Shown here: positions 7,510 to 14,253 of the stretch, in pieces
Layout of the letters: every line of letters starts with the position of its first letter
Position numbering within the stretch: the stretch's first letter is position 1
Translations under genes and position numbers: made by a program
The notes under the pieces: model-generated
The model's database searches: none
What the model was told of the DNA's origin: nothing
The model's input: the letters and a program-made list of their open reading frames with translations, nothing else
Source of the DNA: DAIOHQ01 sp036744635
GTDB taxonomy: Bacteria > Planctomycetota > Phycisphaerae > Tepidisphaerales > Tepidisphaeraceae
Direction of reading: 5' to 3'
NCBI GenBank assembly: GCA_036744635.1
Contig: DAIOHQ010000067.1
Span: 1 to 20,224 of the forward strand
DNA: 20,224 bases

Positions 7510-8530
7510 ACCCTCCACCCTTCTTCTGATTCTTCTTCGCCTCCTCCACCAAATCCGCCTTTGCCTTCTTCTGCTCCGGCGTCTCCACCGGCGCTACGCA
7601 GCTCGAAAACGCGCTCAAGAGCTGCTGCGCCTTGGCCGCCTGCTGGTCATCCGGCATGCGCGCCGCATCCTGCTGAGCCCGCGCCTTCAGTTCGGCAAAA
7701 TGCTGGGCATCCGCCACCGGCGGGTGCCGCCACTGCGCGGCCTGCGGCGGCAGCTTGTTCACCCGCTCCTGCGCCGCCTCCACCCGGCTTTTCAGCGTCG
7801 GATGATCGCTGGCCAGCGCCGGCGTGGTGTCGTACCCCATCTCAATCATCTTGCGGAAAAAGTCCGCGAAATGCGTCGGGTCCCATCCCGCATGCGTATA
7901 GAAGTTGAAGCCCAGCGCATCCGCCTGTGCCTCATCCTTGCGCGTGTATCCCATGCCCACGAACTGCCCCACCAGCATCCCCGCCCCCGCCCCCAGGCCG
8001 GCGTATTCCGCGCCATGCTCCTTGCCGCCGGCCACGTATCCGGCCCCGCCCGCCAGCGCCGCCCCGCCCATCATCACCATCTGCCGGTTCATCCCCTTCT
8101 CCACGTGCCGGGCATAGACGTGGCCATATTCATGTGCCATCACCGCCGCCAGCTCATCCTCGCTGCTGCACTGCTGGAACAGCGCATTGTAAATGTACAT
8201 GTGCTCCCCGCCGGTGGTGAAGGCATTCAACGTCTTGCTGTTCACCAGATGGAACTGCATGTTCTTGGAAAACATCCAGGCCGTGTCCTCCGACTTGTGC
8301 GTCTTGGGCCCGACTCCCTGCTGATCCAGCTCGTGGGCCGCATCGATGATGCGCTGACCGATCGCCTGCATATACCCCGTCAGCTCCGGATCTTCCATCA
8401 CCGCTGGTTTCAGCGCCTGATGCTCCTGCTGCGCCTGGCTGATCACCGCCTTGTCATTGGCGCAGCCGGCCAGCAGCGCAAGCACCACAGAAAGAATGGA
8501 AACCCACGGGAAGAATTTCATGAATCGCAT
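7508..8530 (-). CDS. M48 family metallopeptidase lipoprotein
   Basis: The 340-residue protein begins with a lipoprotein signal peptide ending in LLAGC; C23 should be lipidated, placing the enzyme on a periplasm-facing membrane. The zinc site is HEYGH at 133-137, with E200 in DEAQAD as the expected third ligand. The Gly/Ala-rich segment between them (154-193) resembles the membrane-associating stretch of Loi/BepA-like M48 peptidases. These enzymes degrade or help fold envelope proteins. The C terminus (about 270-340) is Gln/Ala/Lys-rich and ends KKNQKKGGG, without visible TPR repeats. The start at 8530 follows GAGG with 5-nt spacing. It is transcribed alone, and its stop codon lies inside a heptamer inverted repeat. 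Confidence 0.9.
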   Translation of the reverse strand: MRFMKFFPWVSILSVVLALLAGCANDKAVISQAQQEHQALKPAVMEDPELTGYMQAIGQRIIDAAHELDQQGVGPKTHKSEDTAWMFSKNMQFHLVNSKTLNAFTTGGEHMYIYNALFQQCSSEDELAAVMAHEYGHVYARHVEKGMNRQMVMMGGAALAGGAGYVAGGKEHGAEYAGLGAGAGMLVGQFVGMGYTRKDEAQADALGFNFYTHAGWDPTHFADFFRKMIEMGYDTTPALASDHPTLKSRVEAAQERVNKLPPQAAQWRHPPVADAQHFAELKARAQQDAARMPDDQQAAKAQQLLSAFSSCVAPVETPEQKKAKADLVEEAKKNQKKGGG

Positions 8531-8713
8531 AAGTGCCTCGGTTGGAGCAGAAACAGCCTAACATTCGCCCATCGGGCGCGGGAGGGGCAAAATCGCCCCC
8601 AAGGTACCACGCCCAAAATGATCTCCAAAGAATTACAGATTCTTCGATCCTCCTTCCCCGGCCGGCGTATGAATACTGCATATCGGGCGTGCGACCGTAA
8701 ACATGAAATCGAG

Positions 8714-8819
8714 GGGCTTCGCCAGGACGGCAAGGACCAGCCTTGCGGGGAGCCCGCTTTGGCAATGATGGGCCGGAGGGCCTCATCGGCGGACGATGGA
8801 AACATCGTCCGCTTTTTTT
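8714..8819 (+). ncRNA. Candidate structured small RNA or leader ending in a terminator
   Basis: Three consecutive hairpins end in an intrinsic terminator on the plus strand, where no protein gene precedes it. Hairpin 1 pairs GGGCT (8714-8718) with AGCCC (8751-8755) and contains an inner stem GCAAGG (8730-8735)/CCTTGC (8741-8746). Hairpin 2 pairs GATG-GGCC (8767-8774) with GGCC-T-CATC (8779-8787) around a GGAG loop. Hairpin 3 is the terminator at 8789-8819. GGA trinucleotides occur in or beside each loop, as in CsrA/RsmA-binding RNAs, but that reading is speculative. The 5' end is unknown. It does not match any riboswitch I recognise. Confidence 0.4.
8789..8819 (+). terminator. Strong intrinsic (rho-independent) terminator
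   Basis: GCGGACGATG (8789-8798), the tetraloop GAAA, and CATCGTCCGC (8803-8812) form a perfect 10-bp stem followed directly by seven T residues (8813-8819). This is the clearest terminator in the window. It points along the plus strand and ends 110 nt before the sugar kinase start, so it ends an upstream non-coding transcript or works as an attenuator. Confidence 0.85.
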
Positions 8820-8874
8820 GGCCCACGTCTGCAGTGATTCCCGGCAATCCGCCGTGATCGTCGCCATTCCCCGT

Positions 8875-8903
8875 TTGACAGCCTCTTGCTCCCTTTCTAC
8901 AAC
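8875..8903 (+). promoter_or_regulatory. Sigma70-type promoter of the sugar kinase gene
   Basis: A perfect -35 box TTGACA (8875-8880), a 17-base spacer and the -10 box TACAAC (8898-8903, four of six) lie directly before the gene. The predicted start near 8910 leaves a leader of about 20 nt that contains the Shine-Dalgarno GAGGAG (8918-8923). It lies after the terminator, so the kinase can be expressed independently of upstream transcription. Confidence 0.65.
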
Positions 8904-8929
8904 TCCCACGCACCCCAGAGGAGTTTGCC

Positions 8930-10459
8930 ATGCCCGCGCCCGATCTGCTCTCGCTCGATCCCGTTCCGGCTTTGTTGGCGCGCACCCGTGCAGAGCTCTC
9001 GGCCGATTTCGACTTTACCAAACCAATCCGTATCAGCCGCGCCCCCGGCCGGCTTGACGTGATGGGCGGCATCGCCGATTACACCGGCTCGCTGGTCTGC
9101 GAAGCAACCCTCGACCGCGCCGCCGCCGTCGCCATGCAGGAGCGCGCCGACCGCCAGGTGCAGGTATTTTCCTTCAACCTGCTGGATGAGCACCGCCCTT
9201 TCACTTTTCGTATTCCCCTCGATGCTCTCGCGGCCGAATCAGTGGAGACGCTTCGCCGCGAGTTCAACCAGCCCGGCCGCCGCTGGGCCGGCTATCTCGC
9301 CGGCTGCTTGTTCTTGCTGCACGAGCGAGGCTACATTGATCTGCGCGACCCTCGCATCAACGGCCTGAATCTCGCTCTCTATAGCACCGTTCCGCTCGGC
9401 GCCGGCGTCAGCTCCTCGGCCGCCATCGAAGTCGCGACGATGATGAATCTCGCGGGACATTTCGGGCTGCTGCCCCAGGGGTCTGCAGCCGGCAGTCGCC
9501 CGCAAGCGCGCACCCGGTCGGCGATAGAGCACGAAAGTGCTGACCGCCCTCCGCTGGATCCGATGACGCTAGCCGCGCTCTGCCAGCAAGTGGAAAATCG
9601 CGTGGTCGGCGCGCCCTGCGGCATCATGGACCAGGTAAGCAGTTGCGCCGGCAGCGCAGGCTCATTGCTGCGCATGGTCTGCCAGCCACACGAGCTTCAG
9701 CCGCCCCTGCGCCTGCCCGAGGGCATCCGCGTGCTCGGCATCAACTCCAATGTCAGGCATTCCGTCGGCGGCGGCATGTATGGCCGCACCCGCTGCGCCG
9801 CCTTCATGGCCCACAAGATTATCCTGGAAAAGATGCGCGACCTGGGCCGCGCCTCCGGCCAGACCCTCGCCGCCGACCCCATGAACGGCTATCTCGCCAA
9901 CCTCTCGCCGGCGGACTACAAGAAATATTTCCGCCCCTTTCTGCCTGAGTTCATCAAAGGCGATGTCTTCCTCTCAAAATTTGGCGGCACCATCGACCAA
10001 GCCACAACCGTGGAACCGGATGTGGATTATCACGTGCAGAACGCCGCCGACCACCACGTGCTCGAAGCCCAGCGCGTGAAGAATTTCGTCGAGTATCTGG
10101 AGGAAGCCGCCCAACACCCCGTCAACACCCGCGCCGCCGGCGCCCCGCTCGACAAGGCCGGCCATCTCATGTACGCCTCGCATATTTCCTATACCAATGA
10201 TGCGTTGCTTGGCGCCGACGAGTGCGACCTGCTGGTGAAACTCGTCCGCCAGCGCGAAGCCGCCGGCCTCTACGGCGCCAAAATCACCGGCGGCGGCGCC
10301 GGCGGCACCGTCGCAATCCTCGCCAACACCGGCCAAAAAGTAGACGCCGCCATCGCCGAAATCATGGCCGAGTATCAAAAAAAAACCACCCACCCCCCCG
10401 AAGCATTCCTGGCCTCCAGCCCCGGCGCATGGGATGTGGGAACTGCACTTCTCTTATGA
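8930..10459 (+). CDS. GHMP sugar kinase (L-arabinokinase/galactokinase-like)
   Basis: The 509-residue protein has the three GHMP kinase motifs. The sugar-binding N-terminal motif is APGRLDVMGGIADYTGS (38-54), the ATP-binding motif is PLGAGVSSSAA (155-165), and a C-terminal ITGGGAGGT loop follows near residue 450. GIMDQ (231-235) supplies the expected catalytic base D234. Motif 1 differs from the galactokinase signature GRxNxIGEHxDY and instead resembles the plant L-arabinokinase kinase domain, so the substrate may be L-arabinose or another sugar. An extra polar, Arg-rich segment lies at about 181-211. The protein is longer than typical galactokinases. Start: ATG at 8930 with GAGGAG 6 nt upstream. 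No other sugar genes are adjacent. Near the 3' end a run of nine A and a run of seven C occur, but the frame stays open. Confidence 0.85.
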   Translation: MPAPDLLSLDPVPALLARTRAELSADFDFTKPIRISRAPGRLDVMGGIADYTGSLVCEATLDRAAAVAMQERADRQVQVFSFNLLDEHRPFTFRIPLDALAAESVETLRREFNQPGRRWAGYLAGCLFLLHERGYIDLRDPRINGLNLALYSTVPLGAGVSSSAAIEVATMMNLAGHFGLLPQGSAAGSRPQARTRSAIEHESADRPPLDPMTLAALCQQVENRVVGAPCGIMDQVSSCAGSAGSLLRMVCQPHELQPPLRLPEGIRVLGINSNVRHSVGGGMYGRTRCAAFMAHKIILEKMRDLGRASGQTLAADPMNGYLANLSPADYKKYFRPFLPEFIKGDVFLSKFGGTIDQATTVEPDVDYHVQNAADHHVLEAQRVKNFVEYLEEAAQHPVNTRAAGAPLDKAGHLMYASHISYTNDALLGADECDLLVKLVRQREAAGLYGAKITGGGAGGTVAILANTGQKVDAAIAEIMAEYQKKTTHPPEAFLASSPGAWDVGTALLL

Positions 10460-10488
10460 TCGTTATCGTGCATAGATTTTCAGTTATG

Positions 10489-10541
10489 CTCGTCAACTCG
10501 ATTATAGTATAATAACGCGAGCGCCTATACCCGTTGACGAG
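10489..10541 (+). promoter_or_regulatory. Promoter with flanking inverted repeat upstream of fic
   Basis: CTCGTCAAC (10489-10497) and GTTGACGAG (10533-10541) are perfect 9-bp inverted repeats. A consensus -10 box TATAAT lies between them (10508-10513); no good -35 box is seen. The right arm ends 14 nt before the fic start codon. The arrangement suggests either an operator that represses the promoter or a leader hairpin hiding the start region. No terminator T-run follows. Confidence 0.5.
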
Positions 10542-10555
10542 AGTAGCACCAAACC

Positions 10556-11719
10556 ATGCTCCCAAAAGATTTTACCGCGGAAGCTTCGGGAAGGGTTGTG
10601 AAAAGCCTGGAGGGCAACTGGGCTTTTGAACCGGATCCGCTTCCACCCGATTTTTCCTGGACGACGTCGCTGGTCGCCACGCTGTCGGCCGCTGACAACG
10701 CGCTCGGCCTCCTCGCCGGGCTCGGCCTGCGGCTGCCAAATCCGCAGCGTCTCGTCCGCATGTTCCTCCGCCGCGAGGCGGAGCTTTCCAGTCGCATCGA
10801 AAATACCTATGCGCGCGTGCAGACGATGCTGTTGTTCGACCAGATTCCCGCAATAGAAAGAGAAGCGCCCTCGGTCCGGGAAGTGGACAACAATTTTCGC
10901 GCGCTCGAATTCGCCTTGCAAAGCGCGCAGCGCCGGCGTTTGACGCGCAGCTTGATTCGCGAAATGCACCAAATTTTGCTGACAGGGGTGCGCGGCCATG
11001 ACCAGACCCCGGGGCAATTCCGAAAGGTGCAGGCGCACATCGGCCGCTCACGAAATATCGCCGAGGCGCGCTTCGTTCCCTGCCCGCCGCACGCCATCGA
11101 GCCGGCGATGGAGGCGCTGGAATCCTATCTTCAGCGCAGGGATGATCTGCCGCCGCTCGTGCGCGCGGCCATCGTTCACTATCAATTCGAAACCATTCAT
11201 CCCTTCGTGGACGGCAACGGCCGCGTTGGACGCGTCCTGCTGCTTCTGCAACTGGTGAGGGAGAATGTTCTGCCGGCGCCGCTGCTCAATCCCAGCGCAC
11301 AATTGGAACGGCATCGCCGCGAATACTACGACCGGCTGCTGGATGTCAGTCAGCGCGGCGACTGGACCGCGTGGATTGCATTTTTCGCGCGCAGCATCAC
11401 CGAAGAGGCGATTGACGCGGCCAAACGCGTTGAGCGCCTGGAAAGCCTGCGCGAAAAATATCTGACGATGGTCCGAACCAAACGTGCTTCTGTCCTGTTT
11501 CAACCGCTGATCGATGAATTGTTCGTGGAACCTTCGATCACGGGCAAACGCGCCAGCGAGCTGCTTGGTATTCGCCCCTCAAACGCGCAGAAGCTTCTCG
11601 ATAAATTGGTGGACGTAAAAATCCTCCGCGAAGTCACCGGCCAGCAGCGCGGCCGCGTCTATCTCGCCCAGGGAATCGTCGATCTCTTCTCCACCGATCC
11701 GATCAGGAAAGATAATTGA
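10556..11719 (+). CDS. fic: Fic family protein (AMPylase-type) with N-terminal inhibitory motif
   Basis: The 387-residue protein carries the complete Fic motif HPFVDGNGRVGR at 215-226, with catalytic H215. Fic enzymes usually transfer AMP from ATP to hydroxyl groups of target proteins. The segment SSRIEN (78-83) matches the inhibitory helix motif [ST]xxxE[GN] with E82, in the N-terminal position typical of self-inhibited class II Fic proteins. The N-terminal part (1-75) resembles the Fic_N region. A C-terminal winged-helix segment is likely at about 315-372 (ITGKRASELLGIRPSNAQKLLDKLV), as in many chromosomal Fic proteins. No separate antitoxin gene is adjacent, consistent with built-in inhibition. 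It is monocistronic, convergent with nuoF, and may regulate itself through the upstream inverted repeat. No good Shine-Dalgarno is seen before the ATG at 10556. Confidence 0.92.
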   Translation: MLPKDFTAEASGRVVKSLEGNWAFEPDPLPPDFSWTTSLVATLSAADNALGLLAGLGLRLPNPQRLVRMFLRREAELSSRIENTYARVQTMLLFDQIPAIEREAPSVREVDNNFRALEFALQSAQRRRLTRSLIREMHQILLTGVRGHDQTPGQFRKVQAHIGRSRNIAEARFVPCPPHAIEPAMEALESYLQRRDDLPPLVRAAIVHYQFETIHPFVDGNGRVGRVLLLLQLVRENVLPAPLLNPSAQLERHRREYYDRLLDVSQRGDWTAWIAFFARSITEEAIDAAKRVERLESLREKYLTMVRTKRASVLFQPLIDELFVEPSITGKRASELLGIRPSNAQKLLDKLVDVKILREVTGQQRGRVYLAQGIVDLFSTDPIRKDN

Positions 11720-11750
11720 AGCCCGGCGGCCTTTTCACCGTTTCGCCCCC

Positions 11751-13112
11751 CTACCGCGTATTGCTCCCCATCGGCGTGGTCACATTCACCGTCCCGCGCT
11801 TGATCGTCACTGGCACCACCGGCTCTTCCGGGCAGCGCGCGGCGAATTCATCGTAAAACTTGTTGATGAACGTCCGCGTCGCCCAGGCCGTCCCATCCGC
11901 CAGCCCGCAGATCGTCGTGCCGGGCATGATCCCCATCGTCTTTTCCAACTCCAGCAGCATATCCAAGTCGCGCGCCCGGCCGCCGCCATCCACGATGCGG
12001 TTCATGATCTTGGCCATCCAGCCGCTTCCCTCGCGACAGGGCGTGCATTGCCCGCAGCTTTCGTGGGCATAGAAGCGCGTGCAATTTCGCAGCGCCGCCA
12101 CCATGTCGGTGTGCTCGTTCATCACGATCATTCCGGCCGTCCCCAGCCCCAGGCACCCGCCGCGAAAGCGCACGTCATCAAAATCCAGCTTGATGTCGAG
12201 CTGGTTGGTCCCCAGCACGCCCATGGAAATTCCGCCGCAGATACAGGCCTTGAACTTGCCGCCTTTCATCCCGCCGCCGAGCTGGTTGATGGCAAAATCC
12301 AGCGTGATGCCCAGCTCCTGCTCGTAGACGCCCGGCTTGTGTACGTGCCCCGACATGCCGAACAATTTCGGCCCGGGGCTGCTTGGCGTGCCCATCGACT
12401 TGAACCACTTCGGCCCTTCCACCGGCCCGCGCCCAATGATGTGCGGCACCGCGCACAGCGTCTCGACGTTGTTGATCACCGTCGGCTTGGCGAACGCGCC
12501 GGCGATCGCCGGAAACGGCGGCTTGTTACGCGGCCAGCCGCGCTTCCCTTCCAGCGCCTCCAGCAAGCCCGTCTCTTCGCCGCAGATGTATGCCCCGGCA
12601 CCGCGGTGGACGTAGCATTCGACTTTCATGGCCGAGCCGAGCACCCCCTGCTTGCCGAAAATATTGTGCGCATACGCTTCCTTGATCGCCTGCTCCAGCA
12701 CCTTGGCCTGGCGGTGATATTCGCCGCGGATGAAGATGTAGGCGATGTCACACTGCGTCGCCAGCGCGCAGATCGCGATGCCTTCCAGAAGCTGATGCGG
12801 ATCGTAGTCGATCAGGTAGCGGTCCTTGAATGTCCCCGGTTCCGACTCGTCGGCGTTCACCGTCAGATAGTGCGGGCCTTTCTTTTCCTTGGGAATGAAC
12901 GACCACTTCGCACCGGCGCTGAACCCCGCCCCCCCGCGCCCGCGCAGCCCGGAATCGATCACCGTCTTGGTGATCTCCTCCGGCTTCATCTGCAAACCCG
13001 CATTCAGCGCCTTGTACCCGCCGGAAGCGACGTAGTCGTCATACCAGATCGTCTTGCGCTGGGCCGGGTCCTGCGGAATGCGCTTCAATAACACCGGTTC
13101 AGTAAATGCCAT
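11751..13112 (-). CDS. nuoF: NADH-quinone oxidoreductase subunit F
   Basis: The 453-residue protein is the NADH-binding subunit of complex I. The glycine-rich GLRGRGGAGF (55-64), NADESEPGTFKDR (86-98) and the GAGAYICGEETGLLEALEGK stretch (171-190) form the NADH/FMN site. Cys353, Cys356 and Cys359 (ESCGQCTPC) plus Cys402 (TICGL) bind the N3 [4Fe-4S] cluster. Length and motif order are normal. It accepts hydride from NADH and passes electrons on toward NuoE and NuoG. The start at 13112 has GAGGA about 9 nt upstream. It lies downstream of nuoD and nuoE on the same strand, with small accessory genes between. No nuoG follows; the next gene is the convergent fic. Confidence 0.96.
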   Translation of the reverse strand: MAFTEPVLLKRIPQDPAQRKTIWYDDYVASGGYKALNAGLQMKPEEITKTVIDSGLRGRGGAGFSAGAKWSFIPKEKKGPHYLTVNADESEPGTFKDRYLIDYDPHQLLEGIAICALATQCDIAYIFIRGEYHRQAKVLEQAIKEAYAHNIFGKQGVLGSAMKVECYVHRGAGAYICGEETGLLEALEGKRGWPRNKPPFPAIAGAFAKPTVINNVETLCAVPHIIGRGPVEGPKWFKSMGTPSSPGPKLFGMSGHVHKPGVYEQELGITLDFAINQLGGGMKGGKFKACICGGISMGVLGTNQLDIKLDFDDVRFRGGCLGLGTAGMIVMNEHTDMVAALRNCTRFYAHESCGQCTPCREGSGWMAKIMNRIVDGGGRARDLDMLLELEKTMGIMPGTTICGLADGTAWATRTFINKFYDEFAARCPEEPVVPVTIKRGTVNVTTPMGSNTR

Positions 13113-13155
13113 AAATCACATCCTCATCACTACCAACGACTGCGACTGCATCTGC

Positions 13156-13225
13156 GTGGCACGAGCTACCAGCCCGTGCGCAAGCCGCCACGGCGGCGGG
13201 TGCATGGGCAAGTTGCCCATGCCAC
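13156..13225. repeat. Composite GTGGCA-type hairpin repeat inside the nuo cluster
   Basis: Two hairpins lie side by side in the gap upstream of nuoF. The first contains GTGGCACGAGCTACC followed by AGCCCGTGC (13156-13179). The second pairs GCATGGGCA (13202-13210) with TGCCCATGC (13214-13222), followed by CAC. The outer ends GTGGCAC and GTGCATGGG...CCATGCCAC make the whole unit roughly palindromic. It resembles the repeat after the GH57 gene. In an operon it may act as an RNA processing or stability element. Confidence 0.6.
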
Positions 13226-13255
13226 AACAAAAGGCATCCCGCGACCGACCGGAAC

Positions 13256-13483
13256 CTATTTACTCTTTCGATCCGATGATCGAATCTGCTTCTTCTCCAC
13301 GATCACCTCATCCACCACCGTCCGCCGCAGCTTGACGTTTGGCCGGTCGGGAAGCGCCTCTTCCCGCACCTGGTCCTTGCGGTAGACGACCTTCTGCTCG
13401 ACGTCGGTGGCGATGGCCTTCTTCACATGCCCGACCTGCCGGCCGAGCCAACCCATCATGCCTTTGCCGGACTTCTTGGCCAT
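13256..13483 (-). CDS. Small basic hypothetical protein
   Basis: The frame encodes 75 residues starting MAKKSGKGMMGWLGRQVGHVKKA, with many Lys and Arg residues and a likely amphipathic N-terminal helix. The middle is polar, and the C-terminal third has a beta-like VDEVIVEKKQ segment. No Cys or metal motif is present, so it is not an iron-sulfur protein. I do not recognise the family. It lies between nuoE and nuoF on the same strand, downstream of another small gene with a 14-nt gap, so it is probably cotranscribed. A weak GGTGA precedes the ATG at 13483. A role connected to complex I is possible only by position. Confidence 0.55.
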   Translation of the reverse strand: MAKKSGKGMMGWLGRQVGHVKKAIATDVEQKVVYRKDQVREEALPDRPNVKLRRTVVDEVIVEKKQIRSSDRKSK

Positions 13484-13497
13484 AGCTCACCGAGAGG

Positions 13498-13803
13498 TCA
13501 TTCGTCGCTGCGCATCATCCGCGCTTCCATCCCGGCCACCTCGACGCCGAATTCCTTGCGCGCCTGAAACAACGCATCTTCCCGCGTCGGGTGCCACGAA
13601 TCTTCCACGTATCCCCCATCCTGGTCGAGCCGATAAAAACACCACGCCCCCATGCGCTCCTCGATCACCAGCCGCGACACCATCCCCGGCGAAGGCGAAA
13701 GCCCCACCCCGCGCGGCGCGCCGAGGTTCATGGCGGCGTGCGGCAGACAATTCATCGCCTGGGGGAGGGGAGTGGGGAGGTTGATGACGATTTTGTCGGA
13801 CAT
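13498..13803 (-). CDS. Small conserved hypothetical protein
   Basis: The most plausible start is ATG at 13803, giving 101 residues beginning MSDKIVINLPTPLPQAMNC. An upstream extension to 13971 runs through the heptamer repeat and the four-helix-bundle gene in another frame and is not credible. The C-terminal half, CFYRLDQDGGYVEDSWHP followed by TREDALFQARKEFGVE, resembles a small conserved family with the pattern RLD...G...DTWH...EDAxxQAxxEFGV; its function is unknown to me. No signal peptide. No Shine-Dalgarno is visible, and the right arm of the heptamer element ends only a few bases upstream, so the element may have replaced its native leader. Confidence 0.65.
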   Translation of the reverse strand: MSDKIVINLPTPLPQAMNCLPHAAMNLGAPRGVGLSPSPGMVSRLVIEERMGAWCFYRLDQDGGYVEDSWHPTREDALFQARKEFGVEVAGMEARMMRSDE

Positions 13804-13808
13804 TGCAA

Positions 13809-14253
13809 AATGCTGAATGATGAATGATGAATGCTGAATCACCGGCGTCGAGATTTCTTGGCTGTGATTGCCGAACTGGCAAGAATCGCAGTGAGCTCGT
13901 TTGCCTCGTGCTGCAAATCTTCCAATCGCGTTTTCTTCACTTGTCCCGATTCTACGAGCAATTCCAGCCAATACGATGTCTCATCCAATTCTTGCAATCC
14001 CCCTTCGAGCTTACTGATGAATTCCGCCACCGACCGCGCGCGACAAGCTTCGCGATAATGCGCGCCGACGGAAGTCCCGCTCCGCACTGCCTGATGCCCC
14101 AAAACGCGGGCGATTTCATTCCTTCGCAATGCCACATACATCTTGATCACGCGCAGTGCAAACTGCTTCGTCCGCGCCCGAAGATCCCTTTTCGCTTCTT
14201 CATTTCCCATTCCAAACTCCGCATTCATCATTCATCATTCCGCATTCATCATT
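13809..14253 (-). mobile_element. Candidate four-helix-bundle gene element with heptamer inverted repeats
   Basis: A 445-bp unit is bounded by inverted arrays of heptamers. On the plus strand the left end reads AATGCTG, AATGATG, AATGATG, AATGCTG (13809-13836). The right end, read as reverse complement from 14253, is AATGATG, AATGCGG, AATGATG, AATGATG, AATGCGG. Aligned by one unit the arms match at 26 of 28 positions. The enclosed gene starts inside one array and ends just before the other. The outermost heptamer contains the nuoE stop. No transposase is encoded, so mobility is an inference from the terminal-repeat-plus-cargo structure and from its position between nuo genes. Confidence 0.5.
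13839..14231 (-). CDS. Four helix bundle protein (23S rRNA intervening-sequence/S23 type)
   Basis: The 130-residue protein matches the S23/IVS-encoded family, related in fold to the Avd accessory protein of diversity-generating retroelements. The hallmark stretch is HQAVRSGTSVGAHYREA, followed by RSVAEFISKLEGGLQE and LDETSYWLELLVESG. Four amphipathic helices cover about 12-45, 47-68, 70-98 and 101-120. The C terminus ends in a basic tail, KKSRRR. Members form barrel-like pentamers and are thought to bind nucleic acids. Family members were first noted inside intervening sequences of 23S rRNA genes; this one is between nuoE and a small hypothetical gene. Its first codons (ATG ATG AAT GCG) are part of the heptamer array, so the start may be 14231 or 14228. 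No separate ribosome binding site is visible. Confidence 0.85.
   Translation of the reverse strand: MMNAEFGMGNEEAKRDLRARTKQFALRVIKMYVALRRNEIARVLGHQAVRSGTSVGAHYREACRARSVAEFISKLEGGLQELDETSYWLELLVESGQVKKTRLEDLQHEANELTAILASSAITAKKSRRR

Noticed and set aside
7700..8857. Long plus-strand frame over the M48 peptidase
   Set aside because: It is Arg/His/Pro-rich and antisense to a clear zinc peptidase lipoprotein; it also runs through the terminator region.
10377..10399. Runs of nine A and seven C near the end of the sugar kinase gene as a frameshift signal
   Set aside because: The frame stays open and the C terminus after the runs (FLASSPGAWDVG) looks normal. Slippage is possible, but there is no sign of an alternative functional product.
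12048..13091. Long plus-strand frame over nuoF
   Set aside because: Antisense shadow of a highly conserved gene with a composition unlike real proteins.
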